A program made the position numbers and the translations under genes. Positions 33,521-42,992 of a stretch of DNA of 64,000 nucleotides are shown piece after piece (the stretch's first letter is position 1; each line of letters starts with the position of its first letter). The notes beneath the pieces are model-generated. The model searched no databases and was not told the DNA's origin. It saw only the letters and a program-made list of their open reading frames with translations. The stretch covers positions 1 to 64,000 of the forward strand of contig NZ_RJUB01000007.1 in the NCBI RefSeq assembly GCF_024343615.1, read 5' to 3'. The stretch is from Ferruginibacter sp. HRS2-29 (GTDB lineage: Bacteria > Bacteroidota > Bacteroidia > Chitinophagales > Chitinophagaceae).

Positions 33521-33595
33521 ATGGTATACGGTTGTAAGAAAAAGGAAATGCGGGATGCACCTGCGGGAAAAACAACGCCTAAACTGAAAAAATGA
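33521..33595 (+). CDS. Candidate 24-residue microprotein
   Basis: ATG at 33521 to TGA at 33595 gives MVYGCKKKEMRDAPAGKTTP and four more residues (KLKK). It is rich in lysine and has one cysteine. It lies in the 33352-33634 gap between the outer words ACGAATTAACG / CACGAAGCG (33381-33406) and an inverse set (33596-33633, CTTCGTGCTCC, TTATTCGTGGCTTTGTGG). The gene is therefore enclosed by loosely inverted repeats, as in the S23 element. No homologue can be recognised by eye. It could be a chance ORF. Confidence 0.2.
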   Translation: MVYGCKKKEMRDAPAGKTTPKLKK

Positions 33596-33634
33596 ACTTC
33601 GTGCTCCTTTTGTTATTCGTGGCTTTGTGGTGTT

Positions 33635-34204
33635 CTACTGGGGAAATTGCGAAGCGGGTACTTTGATCGGCCCTCTGGGATACGTAATATGCCAGTTCTT
33701 AAAATCCTGGCTGGCATCGAGTCCGGTGCCGTCCAATACCTGCGTTTTGGTACGGATACGCACCGGTTTATCGGTATAGAATTCGGTGCCTGTGCGGCTC
33801 CTGTCCCAATACAGTTCCTGGCAGTACAGCGTATCGCCCTTTTCGATATTGATCACCCGTATGCTGTCTTTCATAAAAACGATGTTCCTGCTTTCCTTAT
33901 ACTTGGCATAATTGGCTTTGAGCTTGCTTTCCAGCTTTTGCTCCGCGTTATAAAAATCCACATAGATCATTTTTGGAAATTCGGTATAAGGAACGGTATC
34001 CTGCACCCGCAGCATGAGCGGCGAAGTGAGTATGGCTTTGGTGTTACCGCCGGTAGTAAAGATGATCCTGATGTCTTTGGCTTCTTCCACACCAAGGCTT
34101 TTGGCGTTCAGTTTTTTTACCTCGTTCTCATCATTTTCGCAGGCGCATAAAAAAAGGCAGCCGGTTAAAAAGGCTGCCAGAATTTTTTTATATGAAAAGG
34201 ACAT
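33635..34204 (-). CDS. lptC: LPS export ABC transporter periplasmic protein LptC
   Basis: 189 residues from the ATG at 34204, chosen for the lipoprotein-like signal MSFSYKKILAAFLTGCLFLC. The domain contains repeated beta strands (IRIIFTTGGNTKAILTSPLMLRV, YVDFYNAEQKLESKLKANYAKY, VVFMKDSIRVINIEKGDTLYCQELYWDRSRTGTEFYTDKPVRI) matching LptC/OstA-like beta-jellyroll proteins. It sits in the periplasm and bridges LptB2FG and LptA in LPS transport. It follows the OmpP1-like gene, 41 bp apart. Its TAG stop is directly followed by an AACACCACAAAG repeat word. Confidence 0.8.
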   Translation of the reverse strand: MSFSYKKILAAFLTGCLFLCACENDENEVKKLNAKSLGVEEAKDIRIIFTTGGNTKAILTSPLMLRVQDTVPYTEFPKMIYVDFYNAEQKLESKLKANYAKYKESRNIVFMKDSIRVINIEKGDTLYCQELYWDRSRTGTEFYTDKPVRIRTKTQVLDGTGLDASQDFKNWHITYPRGPIKVPASQFPQ

Positions 34205-34245
34205 TTGCAAAAGAGTAAATGATTTTAAGTACCAAAGGTAATCCA

Positions 34246-35586
34246 TTAATCGTATTTCAGCTTCTGGAACCACCGGGTGTTCATGGTGAAACCTATGCTG
34301 AAACGGGTGATGTTCTCACGGATGCTCTGGCTGCTCTTGTTGCCGCGTACGCCAATGTCGATACCGGCATTGAAAGTAGCGAAGCCACCGTAGGGGTTGC
34401 GGCTATTGAGCGATGTAAGCGGGAAGCCTGCGCCAAAGGTTGCGCCGTATTCAGGCCTGTCGGCACCCAATGTGATGTAGTCTTTGCCATAAAATAAACC
34501 AGCCCTGTATTTTACAAATTTCCAGTATTTGCTTGGGGGAGTCCTGATATCGGCAGGCATATATTGAGCGCCTACACGTACCGTCCAGTTATTTTGCACG
34601 TTCGCGTCTTTTGCCCCGAATGAAGAATATCCTTTCCAGTCAGCCAGGTCAAGATCGGCCCCGATGATCCAGTGGTAGTTGGAATCTGAATAAGTGAACC
34701 CGAAACTGTAGGTAGCCGGGTATTTGATCTTACCTGAGTTGCCTTTTACATAACTCACCGTATCGATGGTAGTAATGCCACCATTGCCATCGTAACGGAA
34801 AGTTTCGGAAAGGGCATCGCGTTTAGCCGTCAGGTTTTGCGCCAGGTTGGTGTATGCACCCAGCCTGATAGTCCCTTTGCGGGCAGTACGGAATTCATAT
34901 TGGGCCCCGATGGTAAGAAATATACCGCCGAACCTTGTAAGCACTTCTGAATTTGATCTCTGGTAAATAATGCTGTCGTTGTAAAAGATCTTTTTGCGGG
35001 TGTAATCATTATTGCCGAAGGAGTACCCTGAGCTGATACCGAAACTGAATTTCTTTATCCTGATACCGGTGCTGATATTCGCCTGGGAAAGCCCGCCATT
35101 TCCTTCAGATAAAAAATCGAGACTGTCGCCGGTAACCGGGTCGCGGCCTGGTTCCAGCAGTTTGTAGTTGATACGGGTAACAGGGCGGAGGCCAAAACTC
35201 ACCCCCCACAACAGGTTTTTCTTTTGTTTGATAGGAAACCCCAGTTGCAGGTAAGAAATATTGGTATTGGTAGATTTGAAACGTTCGGGAGAAGTATTGC
35301 TTTTAAGTGTCCTGATGTCAATGGCACCGCCTACATCAAAAACCGTTACGGCAAGACTGGAAATGGAAGCCGGGTTATTGAGGTTGATGGACTGAAAATC
35401 GGAAAAGCCGGCGGAAATACCGCCCATCGACTTGTTGACTATATTGCGGTTAGGTGTGATATCCCCCATGCCAAACCTGGAGTAGGGAGAATTTTCCTGG
35501 GCATAAGAAAAAGCAGAAAAAAGTACGGCGATCGCGAGTCCGGAAATTCTCTTAAGTCGGGCAGTTGTTAAGTTCACTAAGTGCAT
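34246..35586 (-). CDS. Outer-membrane beta-barrel protein (OmpP1/FadL-like)
   Basis: 446 residues from the ATG at 35586 (signal MHLVNLTTARLKRISGLAIA, cleaved near AQENS). The mature N-terminus YSRFGMGDITPNRNIVNKSMGG and SINLNNPASISSL is the FadL/OmpP1-like hatch and barrel start seen in Bacteroidota. The rest is regular amphipathic strands ending NTRWFQKLKYD. These channels admit hydrophobic compounds; substrate unknown. It overlaps the coaX gene by 35 bp and precedes lptC, so the three appear coupled. Confidence 0.8.
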   Translation of the reverse strand: MHLVNLTTARLKRISGLAIAVLFSAFSYAQENSPYSRFGMGDITPNRNIVNKSMGGISAGFSDFQSINLNNPASISSLAVTVFDVGGAIDIRTLKSNTSPERFKSTNTNISYLQLGFPIKQKKNLLWGVSFGLRPVTRINYKLLEPGRDPVTGDSLDFLSEGNGGLSQANISTGIRIKKFSFGISSGYSFGNNDYTRKKIFYNDSIIYQRSNSEVLTRFGGIFLTIGAQYEFRTARKGTIRLGAYTNLAQNLTAKRDALSETFRYDGNGGITTIDTVSYVKGNSGKIKYPATYSFGFTYSDSNYHWIIGADLDLADWKGYSSFGAKDANVQNNWTVRVGAQYMPADIRTPPSKYWKFVKYRAGLFYGKDYITLGADRPEYGATFGAGFPLTSLNSRNPYGGFATFNAGIDIGVRGNKSSQSIRENITRFSIGFTMNTRWFQKLKYD

Positions 35587-36289
35587 ACAGTCCTTTGAAT
35601 AAAAAATTATGGTCGGCAAATATCTTCTTTTTAAGTTGACTGGCAAAATAGGCCGAATTACCCCCGGTTAAAACCACGTTAAAGTTCCCGTATTTAGCGT
35701 CATATTTTTCTATAATACCATCAATTTCACTAGTCATTCCATTTATTACGCCGGAAAGCATATTTGTTCTGGTATCATAACCGATCAGCGGAAAATTCCA
35801 GCTGGCGGTGATCAGGGGCAGTTTTGCGGTATAATCGTGCATGGATCTGAATCTCATGTCCATTCCCGGCGATATACCGCCCCCCAAAAACTGGTGGTAT
35901 TGATTGATGAAATTATACGTGATACAACTTCCCAGTCCGATCACGAGGTTATTTTTTCCAGGGTAAAAATGAACGGCCGCGGCACATAATGCCAGCCTGT
36001 CGGCACCGATGGTTTCAGGTTTGCCAACAGCCGCGGTAGAGAAATTGATCCTGGTGGCGGCAGATAATTTGTGAAAAGCAGTTTTTTCGGCCAGCAAGGT
36101 TTCCAATGCAGGGTTATGGTCGATCACCGAGGAAAGAATGCTGCGCTGCGGCTGAAATTTTTCCAGGGCGGCATTGATCTCCGCTTCGCTGTCATTTTCA
36201 AAAAATATTTCTTCGGTAAATTCCCCGTCGGCGAAAATTGCGGCTTTCAGCCTGGTATTGCCAAAATCAAAACAAATAGTAGTGGTCAT
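35552..36289 (-). CDS. coaX: Type III pantothenate kinase
   Basis: 245 residues of the ASKHA-fold kinase that starts CoA synthesis from pantothenate. Signatures are CFDFGNTRLKAAIF (phosphate 1 loop), GADRLALCAAA and GLGSCITYNFIN, with the LTGGNSAYF C-terminal part. The overlapping downstream outer-membrane gene and lptC follow as an envelope module, but the functional link is not obvious. It is the only CoaX visible in the window. Confidence 0.92.
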   Translation of the reverse strand: MTTTICFDFGNTRLKAAIFADGEFTEEIFFENDSEAEINAALEKFQPQRSILSSVIDHNPALETLLAEKTAFHKLSAATRINFSTAAVGKPETIGADRLALCAAAVHFYPGKNNLVIGLGSCITYNFINQYHQFLGGGISPGMDMRFRSMHDYTAKLPLITASWNFPLIGYDTRTNMLSGVINGMTSEIDGIIEKYDAKYGNFNVVLTGGNSAYFASQLKKKIFADHNFLFKGLYALSELNNCPT

Positions 36290-36306
36290 CGATGCAGTAT
36301 ATGGCG

Positions 36307-36942
36307 TTAAAATTGAAACCCTTCCAGGTTTTTAAAATGGCCGTTCAGTTTTATCTTGTTTTTCAACTGATCCATTTCTTCCAATACAGGAGTTACTTTC
36401 GACAGGTGGCGTTTCAAAAATTCCTGCCTGTGCAGTTCCTCTTCCAGCTCAAGCAGGTAGTATTCATCCTGCAGCGACATACCCGCATGATGCGCCACAT
36501 CGTAACTCAGCAACTGATCATCCGGCTTCTTGAAGTCTTTCGTCACATTCAGGCTGGCATGGATGTCGCGGATGCCCTGCAATACTTTTTTCATCAGCGG
36601 GGCGCTGCCTTTCACCGATATGCGTGGATAATTTACAATGGCACCGCTGTATAATTTTTCAGGAATTTCACGAACGATCTCGAGTATTTTAAATGTCTGC
36701 AAACCCACCGTTTTGATATCCATTGTACCATCTTCATAAGTGTTGCTTATCTCCAGCACTTTTACCAGCGTACCCATTTCACTCACTTTGTTTTCCAGTA
36801 CGGTCGGGATGCCAAATGGTTTTTTTGTGTCAAAACATTCTTTTACCAATTGCTTGTAACGCGGCTCAAATATGTGCAGGTTCAGCTGCTCACCGGGATA
36901 AACGACGATGCTGAGGGGGAATATGGGGATGAAATTAGTCAT
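36307..36942 (-). CDS. LON peptidase N-terminal (substrate-binding) domain protein
   Basis: 211 residues. It begins MTNFIPIFPLSIVVYPGEQLNLHIFEPRYKQLVKECF, the LON substrate-binding fold, then VKVLEISNTYEDGTMDIKTVG, and a helical C-terminus with HHAGMSLQDEYYLLELE. It has no ATPase or protease domain, so it is one of the stand-alone LON-domain proteins, of unknown role. The coaX gene follows 17 bp downstream on the same strand. Confidence 0.85.
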   Translation of the reverse strand: MTNFIPIFPLSIVVYPGEQLNLHIFEPRYKQLVKECFDTKKPFGIPTVLENKVSEMGTLVKVLEISNTYEDGTMDIKTVGLQTFKILEIVREIPEKLYSGAIVNYPRISVKGSAPLMKKVLQGIRDIHASLNVTKDFKKPDDQLLSYDVAHHAGMSLQDEYYLLELEEELHRQEFLKRHLSKVTPVLEEMDQLKNKIKLNGHFKNLEGFQF

Positions 36943-36954
36943 AAGTAAGTTTAG

Positions 36955-37013
36955 AAGTTTAGGGGTTTAGGGGTTTAGGGGGTGTTTCTAAACCCCTAAA
37001 CTCCTAAACCCTA
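36955..37013. repeat. Inverted repeat of TTTAGGGG words, supplying the exporter's stop
   Basis: Forward words (TTTAGGGGTTTAGGGG, from 36958) and inverse words (TAAACCCCTAAACTCC, from 36989) form a palindrome of about 25 bp per arm. On the minus strand the repeat starts TAGGGTTTAGG at 37013; that TAG is the stop codon of the ABC exporter (37011-37013). Confidence 0.8.
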
Positions 37014-38843
37014 TTTTACTTCCTGCATATCTACCAGTTTTTTATAAAATCCATTTTGCGCAATCAGGCTGTCGTGCGTACCCCTTTCTACAATTTCACC
37101 TTTTTGCAATACGATGATCTCGTTGGCGTGGCGTACCGTACTCAGCCTGTGTGCTATCACAATGGACGTACGGTTGGTCATCAGGTTGTTGATGGCATCC
37201 TGCACAAGGCGCTCGCTTTCGGTATCCAGCGAAGAAGTAGCTTCATCCAGTATCAGGATCGGAGGATTTTTCAATACAGCTCTCGCAATGGTCACACGCT
37301 GCCGTTCGCCGCCGCTGAGTTTCATGCCCCTGTCTCCGATATTGGTATCGTAGCCTTCTTCTTTTTTATTGATGAATATTTCCGCATTGGCAATTTGGGC
37401 CGCATGGGTTATTTCTTCTTTGGTAGCATTTTCTTTGCCAAGAGCGATATTGTTGGCAATGCTGTCGTTGAATAAAATAGCTTCCTGTGTTACAATTCCC
37501 ATCTGGTCGCGGATAGAATGTAAGGTGTAGTTTTTGATGTTTACGCCATCGATCAGCACCTCACCTTCGGAAGCATCGATGAATCGGGGTACCAGGTCGG
37601 CCAGCGTACTCTTACCGGCACCACTGCTGCCAACAAGGGCTACTGTTTTGCCCTTCTCAATTTTAAGACTGATATTTTTCAGGATAAGGTTGTCTTCGTA
37701 ACGGAAACTAACATTTTTCAATTCGATCGCACTGGTGAATTCTTTGAGCACTTTAGCATCCGGAAGTTCCCGGATACCTACGGTTTCGTTGATCAGGCCT
37801 TCAATACGCTCAATGCTGGCTGCACCCTTCTGCATATTGTAAGATGCATTCGACAGGGATTTCAGCGGTTGTATCAGCTGCGCAAAAATGGCAATATACG
37901 CCAGGAAGTCGCCGGCATTTAATGTAAATGATTTGTCTTGTGTAAGCACCATTTTGCCTCCATACCATAAGATACAAAGTACCGCAACGATCCCTAATAC
38001 TTCGGATACCGGCGAAGCCAGGTCCCTTCTTCTGTTCGCCTTGTTTTTCAGGTGAAACATCGATTCGTTCTCATCTTCGAATTTTTTCTGGATCTTTTTC
38101 TCCGCGTTGAATGCTTTGATGATCCGCATGCCGCCCAGCGTTTCTTCAATAATAGAAAACAATGCACCGAATTTTTCGAGCACCTGTGTATTCTGTTTTT
38201 TTAATGAACGGCCGATCCTGCCGAGGACCAATCCGGCTACGGGTAAAAACAATACAAGGAAAAGCGTCAGCTGAGGGCTGACGCCCACCATGTAGATAAA
38301 ATAAAAGAGAATTGTTACAGGCTCACGGAAAAGGCTTTCCATCACACTGATGGTGGAATTTTCCACATCGTTGAGGTCATTGGAGAGTTTACTCATGATG
38401 TCGCCCTTGCGTTGCTCGCTGAAATAACCGATGGGAAGATTAAGGATCTTTTCATACATACCGCTACGCATATCGTTCAGTATACGGTTGCGGATAGGGT
38501 TGAGCATGTACATACTCAAATAGGCGAACAGGTTTTTCAGTAATATGGCGATCAATACCACGATACAGATCACCATCAGTGCACGGATGCTGCCTTCGGG
38601 GGTTTTAACAAGTTCTGCGATCCAGGTCTTAAAATAATTTACCGGGTTGATCTTGTTGAACAGGCCTGATTTACTGACTTCATCAAAAGCGCTTTTCTGG
38701 CCGAAGATGAGCATCAGGAACGGACTGAGCAGCCCAAGTGAAATAACGCCGAAAATGGCCGCCAATATATTGAACGTAAAATAAGTGCCCACAAGGCCGG
38801 GATACTTTTTTACGTATTTAAAGATTTTGCTTATGTTCTTCAT
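37011..38843 (-). CDS. ABC exporter, permease-ATPase fusion (MsbA/MDR-like)
   Basis: 610 residues with an N-terminal six-helix ABC membrane domain (about 1-325) and an ATPase domain (about 365-605). The ATPase has Walker A LVGSSGAGKSTLAD, Q-loop GIVTQEAILF, signature MKLSGGERQRVTIARA, Walker B PILILDEATSSLD and H-loop IVIAHRLSTV. A half-transporter of this form usually flips lipids or exports drugs; MsbA-like roles in LPS traffic are possible given lptC nearby, but the cargo is unknown. Glycosyltransferase genes follow upstream on the same strand. The stop is provided by the repeat at 36955-37013. Confidence 0.9.
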   Translation of the reverse strand: MKNISKIFKYVKKYPGLVGTYFTFNILAAIFGVISLGLLSPFLMLIFGQKSAFDEVSKSGLFNKINPVNYFKTWIAELVKTPEGSIRALMVICIVVLIAILLKNLFAYLSMYMLNPIRNRILNDMRSGMYEKILNLPIGYFSEQRKGDIMSKLSNDLNDVENSTISVMESLFREPVTILFYFIYMVGVSPQLTLFLVLFLPVAGLVLGRIGRSLKKQNTQVLEKFGALFSIIEETLGGMRIIKAFNAEKKIQKKFEDENESMFHLKNKANRRRDLASPVSEVLGIVAVLCILWYGGKMVLTQDKSFTLNAGDFLAYIAIFAQLIQPLKSLSNASYNMQKGAASIERIEGLINETVGIRELPDAKVLKEFTSAIELKNVSFRYEDNLILKNISLKIEKGKTVALVGSSGAGKSTLADLVPRFIDASEGEVLIDGVNIKNYTLHSIRDQMGIVTQEAILFNDSIANNIALGKENATKEEITHAAQIANAEIFINKKEEGYDTNIGDRGMKLSGGERQRVTIARAVLKNPPILILDEATSSLDTESERLVQDAINNLMTNRTSIVIAHRLSTVRHANEIIVLQKGEIVERGTHDSLIAQNGFYKKLVDMQEVK

Positions 38844-38933
38844 GCGAAGTTGTTCTATATAACTTAAAATGAACCTGCAAAGTAACTATTTTTAACCCGA
38901 TAAGGTTTCGCAAAACGAAAAGCCCTTTTCCTG

Positions 38934-40010
38934 TCACTGGCCGCCCAGGCTTTTATAAAAGCAATCTTCCAGCTTTTGTACCGAGGCTTCCCAGCTGAAT
39001 CGTGAAGATATCAGCGTGCTTCCACCTTTGGCCAGCTGTAGGCGTAATGGGTGATCATTGATCAGCGAGTTGATCTTTTCGGCCATTTCTTTTACATTTC
39101 CAGGTTCCGCGAGCAGGGCTGTTTCATTTTCAATGGCGTAATCGAGATGCCCGCCAATATTGGTGCATACTACGGCACAGCCGCAGGCCATAGCTTCTGC
39201 AGGGGGCAATGCCCAGCCTTCGCCCAGGCTGGGAGAAAAGAAAATAGCCGCCTGGTTGTATAATTCTGCAAGATTGCCTGGCCGGTAGTGATAACTGATC
39301 CATTCCGGCAAATCCTGCGGCCTGGGATAAACGCCGAACAAAGTAACCTGCAGTGCCGGCTGATCCTGCTTTACCAGCTTTAAGGCGGCCATGCCGTTTG
39401 GTGTTCCTTTTCGGGGCTCTTCAGAATACAGCATGATGAGGCTGGCATTTGCTCTTTGTTGGGGAGGCGTTTGTACAAAGAATTTTTTGCCTTCGATCGC
39501 ATTAGGAATATGGACCGGCTGTACGCCTGAATGATCAGCTACGAGCTGTTGCAGGTACCGGGCAATTACCAGGTGGTTTACAGGAAGCGAATAACTGGCA
39601 TGTACTTTTTCATCCATCCCCTTCCATATTTCATAATCCTGTATCAGGTTGAATTTTTTTCCTTTGGAAGGGGAAAGTTCACTTACCGCATAGGTCATCT
39701 GCCACCAGGTGCTTATGACGATATCTGCATCCGGGATATACTTATCGGTGATGGAAGGAACGATCATGCTTTTTATTCGTTTATCCAGAGGGAACCATTT
39801 GGGCCTCGCTACTCCCCGCAGCAGGTATATCACCCATTTTACCCATACAGGCGTAGACGACTTTTTAAAAGGCCGCTTAACAGCATGGAATATCGAAACC
39901 TGGTGGCCGTTTCCCGCAAGGCGGTTGGCATACTCGTACATGATCTTGGCGCCGCCAACAGGCTTGGTAACAGGAAATGGCAGTATGACATTGATGGTAA
40001 GGGATCTCAT
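38934..40010 (-). CDS. Glycosyltransferase family 4
   Basis: 358 residues with a GT-B fold: PVGGAKIMYEYANRLAGNGHQVSIFHA near the N-terminus, and the C-terminal SPSLGEGWALPPAEAMACGCAVVCTNIGGHLDYA with the conserved E-x7-E pair that binds the sugar nucleotide. It transfers a sugar to a glycan or lipid acceptor in surface polysaccharide assembly. It shares one base with the upstream GT2 gene (TGATG junction at 40010), indicating translational coupling. The sugar and acceptor are unknown. Confidence 0.9.
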   Translation of the reverse strand: MRSLTINVILPFPVTKPVGGAKIMYEYANRLAGNGHQVSIFHAVKRPFKKSSTPVWVKWVIYLLRGVARPKWFPLDKRIKSMIVPSITDKYIPDADIVISTWWQMTYAVSELSPSKGKKFNLIQDYEIWKGMDEKVHASYSLPVNHLVIARYLQQLVADHSGVQPVHIPNAIEGKKFFVQTPPQQRANASLIMLYSEEPRKGTPNGMAALKLVKQDQPALQVTLFGVYPRPQDLPEWISYHYRPGNLAELYNQAAIFFSPSLGEGWALPPAEAMACGCAVVCTNIGGHLDYAIENETALLAEPGNVKEMAEKINSLINDHPLRLQLAKGGSTLISSRFSWEASVQKLEDCFYKSLGGQ

Positions 40011-40909
40011 CAGATATGATCGATTTTAGGATGGAATGAGAGGGACCTTGCGGTGGCCGCCCAGGCTGTTTTGATGAACGTCCATTTAAGGTCCTTTCTT
40101 TTTTTCATGATGCGGAAAGGCATCACGAAAAAATATTTCAACACCGTGGTAAAATATTTTACGGCACCTTTTTCTTTTTTAATGATGAACAAAGTATTCC
40201 GGATACCGTATTTGTATTTCCACAGATTTTTTCCATCATCGTTAAAAATGTCGGCGCTGTAATTGGTGGCCGTTTTGTGCAATACCACGCTGGAGGGAAC
40301 ATAAGAGCCACTGTAGCCGCCCTTGATAATGCGTTGTGTGTATTCTGAATCGTCTCCCCAGATGAAAAATTCTTTATAGGGCAGGCCAACCTGTTTCACG
40401 GCTTTGACGCTTACCAATACCGACACAAAAGAGCACGCATTCACCAGCAGTGCTCCGGTATGGTCAAACTGGTTGAAAGGTATCCCTTGCCTGCTGAAGA
40501 TGCTGATATGGGGAAGGTTCATCAGGTGTGGTGTGCCATCGAGCCAGGTAACTTTACTGCATACAAAACCGGGGTCAGGTTTTATATCGCCGGAACCGGC
40601 CACTTTCAGTAATTCTGCCAGCGCCGGAGGTTCAGGGATGCTGTCGTCGTCCATTATCCATATCCAGTCGGCTCCCAGTTCATAAGCTTTTTTTACACCT
40701 GCCGAAAAACCCGCCGACCCGCCAAGGTTGGGCTGATGGATACAATCCAGGCCCTGTTGTGCTTTCAGCCATTCTTCCGTGCCGTCGGTGGAGCCATTGT
40801 TTACCACAATGATCTGATCCGGTGTGTGCGTTTGGTTCTTTACCGCCTGTACAGCTTCCTTTAAAATCCCTATCCGGTTATATGTAATGATCGTTGCCGC
40901 TACTTTCAT
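40010..40909 (-). CDS. Glycosyltransferase family 2
   Basis: 299 residues, GT-A fold. VAATIITYNRIGILKEAVQAV and VVNNGSTDGTEEWL bind the nucleotide. DWIWIMDDDSIPEPPAL holds the DDD metal site of GlfT2/rhamnosyl-like enzymes, and FIWGDDSEYTQR is the catalytic-base region. It probably transfers a galactofuranose or rhamnose-like sugar; the type is inferred from WIMDDDS. Second gene of the three glycosyltransferase group, overlapping the GT4 gene by one base. Confidence 0.88.
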   Translation of the reverse strand: MKVAATIITYNRIGILKEAVQAVKNQTHTPDQIIVVNNGSTDGTEEWLKAQQGLDCIHQPNLGGSAGFSAGVKKAYELGADWIWIMDDDSIPEPPALAELLKVAGSGDIKPDPGFVCSKVTWLDGTPHLMNLPHISIFSRQGIPFNQFDHTGALLVNACSFVSVLVSVKAVKQVGLPYKEFFIWGDDSEYTQRIIKGGYSGSYVPSSVVLHKTATNYSADIFNDDGKNLWKYKYGIRNTLFIIKKEKGAVKYFTTVLKYFFVMPFRIMKKRKDLKWTFIKTAWAATARSLSFHPKIDHI

Positions 40910-40918
40910 GGTATATAA

Positions 40919-41911
40919 TTAAAATCGTTGGATGGGTTTATCTTTCAACGATCCGGTGATAACCGCTACTACCTTTTCCACATCCAATAAAATTGTACCG
41001 TTATGTTTTGCAAGGTCATTTAATTTTTTTGTTGATGTATTCATTTTTTTTCTCCCCCGGAAAAATAAGGATAAGGATCTCAGATAATAAAACCGCAGCG
41101 TAAAAACCCGTATAAGCGTTTCGGGTATTTGCTGCAGGCACCACAATATTTTATTGCCGCCCGAAAGATGTATGGCGTGTAAAAACATCTTATTACGATA
41201 ATAGATGGTATTGACGAAACGTTTGCTGCTGCTGGACTTGATAGATACAGAAACCTGGTGGCGGCATACGGCAAAATGGTCATAATAACATTTCCAGCCG
41301 AGGCGCCACGCACGCAGGCTGAGATCGAAATCTTCCACATAAAACGGGGCATATATTTCATCGAAGCCACCAAGGGATAGCAGTTTTTTACGGTCAACCA
41401 ACGCATTGGCCCCGGACAGGTACATCGAATACAGCCGGTCGTTTTCGGATGGCTGTGCCGCATAGTAATTGCCCGAGGTCTTTATTTTGGCCCCGTGAAA
41501 AGAAGGGTATTTGGCCGCGTCCTGTATCTTTTCATCTTCCCATCCTATTATACGCCCCATTACACCAAAAGTATCGGGCAGGTCAAAATATTTGAAGAGG
41601 CTATGAAAATAATCCGGCGTAAGCTTTACATCGCTGTTTAATAACAGCACCAGGTCTTTGGTGGCCTTAAATATCCCCTCATTGATGGTGGGCGAAAACC
41701 CCCGGTTAACGGGGTTTTTTATTAAGATCACAGAAGGGTGATATGCTTCAAGATAAGCAATGGAGTCATCTGTTGACCGGTCATCTGAAATGATCACTTC
41801 GTATTGCTGTCCTGAATTTTCCAGTGCTTTATACAGGCACGGCAATACCTGCTCCAGCAAATGCCGGCCATTGTAATTGGGGATGATGACAGAAATTCCA
41901 TGGTATGCCAT
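40919..41911 (-). CDS. Glycosyltransferase family 2
   Basis: 330 residues, GT-A fold with ISVIIPNYNGRHLLEQVLPCL, IISDDRSTDDSIAYL and LLLLNSDVKLTPDYF (DxD-like region), then YLSGANALVDRKKLLSLGGFDEIYAPFYVEDFDLSLRAW with the catalytic ED region. Close to rhamnosyltransferase WbbL-like enzymes. A C-terminal hydrophobic part (RVFTLRFYYLRSLSLFF) may attach it to the inner membrane. It precedes the other GT2 by 9 bp and so begins the transferase cluster, which acts on an unidentified polysaccharide or LPS core. Confidence 0.88.
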   Translation of the reverse strand: MAYHGISVIIPNYNGRHLLEQVLPCLYKALENSGQQYEVIISDDRSTDDSIAYLEAYHPSVILIKNPVNRGFSPTINEGIFKATKDLVLLLNSDVKLTPDYFHSLFKYFDLPDTFGVMGRIIGWEDEKIQDAAKYPSFHGAKIKTSGNYYAAQPSENDRLYSMYLSGANALVDRKKLLSLGGFDEIYAPFYVEDFDLSLRAWRLGWKCYYDHFAVCRHQVSVSIKSSSSKRFVNTIYYRNKMFLHAIHLSGGNKILWCLQQIPETLIRVFTLRFYYLRSLSLFFRGRKKMNTSTKKLNDLAKHNGTILLDVEKVVAVITGSLKDKPIQRF

Positions 41912-42064
41912 GCTATTGATAAACTTACGGTTGTGCTGTAAATATTTTTAAAGATAGAAGTTATTATGGTGGCCTAAGCCAAGGTCGGCCACTTTTAATT
42001 ACATTTGATTTAAAGAACATCCGCAATCAAAAGTCATTTAATTGATCGGTCCTTACGTTTATCT

Positions 42065-42973
42065 ATGTGGCAGCAAATAAAAAACGATATCAGGCAGGGA
42101 AATATCAATGCGCTTGCACGCTGCATATCCTTCATAGAAAATGAAGTGCCGGGTTACGATGGTTTGCTGGAATCTTTGTCGGCATCTTCTACTCCCGTTA
42201 TCGGCATTACCGGCCCGCCCGGTGCCGGAAAAAGCACCCTTACTGATTCGCTGATCGGCCTGCTGGTAGAACAACAGAAAAAAGTGGCGGTACTTTGCGT
42301 CGACCCTTCTTCCGCCTTCAACCTGGGCGCTTTGCTGGGCGACAGGATACGGATGAGCCAGTGGTACAATAATCCAAACGTTTTCATACGGTCGCTGGCT
42401 ACCCGGGGTTCGCTGGGCGGACTTCATCCTAAGATCATCGAGATAACCGATCTGCTGAAATTTGCGCAGTTTGATTTCATTATTGTAGAAACGGTAGGTG
42501 TGGGGCAAAGCGAGATCGAGATCGCGGGCCTGGCGGATGTGACGGTTGTGACGATCGTTCCCGAAGCCGGTGATGAAGTACAGACAATGAAAGCCGGGCT
42601 GATGGAGATCGCCGATATTTTTGTGGTAAATAAATCAGATCGCCCGGGGGCGGATCTTTTTGTAAAAAATCTACGGCTGATGCTGGCGCCTGCGTTCAGC
42701 AACCATCAGCAGGAAGTGCAGATCGTTAAAACGAGTGCGCTCAACAGGGAAGGTATCGGCGAACTGTTGGCTGCTATAAATCTTGTATTGAAACAACAGA
42801 ATAACAACGATAAAAAAGCGTGGTTACTGGCGGAAAAAGCATATCACCTGATACAGCAATACCGCATGAAAGATATCAAAAAAGACAAATTAAAAGACGA
42901 GCTGGAGCAGTTGAAAAGCGGGGAGAATATCTACAGCTATATTAAGAGATATTTGCCGGAAAACAGACAATGA
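42065..42973 (+). CDS. meaB: MeaB/ArgK family GTPase, methylmalonyl-CoA mutase chaperone
   Basis: 302 residues of the SIMIBI G3E family. P-loop GITGPPGAGKSTLTD (about 48-62), CVDPSSAFNLGALLGDRIRM and FIIVETVGVGQSEIEI (switch regions) and NKSDRPGADLF (base recognition) are all present. It protects and reloads the B12 enzyme methylmalonyl-CoA mutase. No mutase gene is adjacent, so the mutase must lie elsewhere. The stop is followed 20 bp later by a repeat made of the same words as the S23 element's inverted repeats. Confidence 0.93.
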   Translation: MWQQIKNDIRQGNINALARCISFIENEVPGYDGLLESLSASSTPVIGITGPPGAGKSTLTDSLIGLLVEQQKKVAVLCVDPSSAFNLGALLGDRIRMSQWYNNPNVFIRSLATRGSLGGLHPKIIEITDLLKFAQFDFIIVETVGVGQSEIEIAGLADVTVVTIVPEAGDEVQTMKAGLMEIADIFVVNKSDRPGADLFVKNLRLMLAPAFSNHQQEVQIVKTSALNREGIGELLAAINLVLKQQNNNDKKAWLLAEKAYHLIQQYRMKDIKKDKLKDELEQLKSGENIYSYIKRYLPENRQ

Positions 42974-42992
42974 ATCGCTGGATTTTGTGTTT

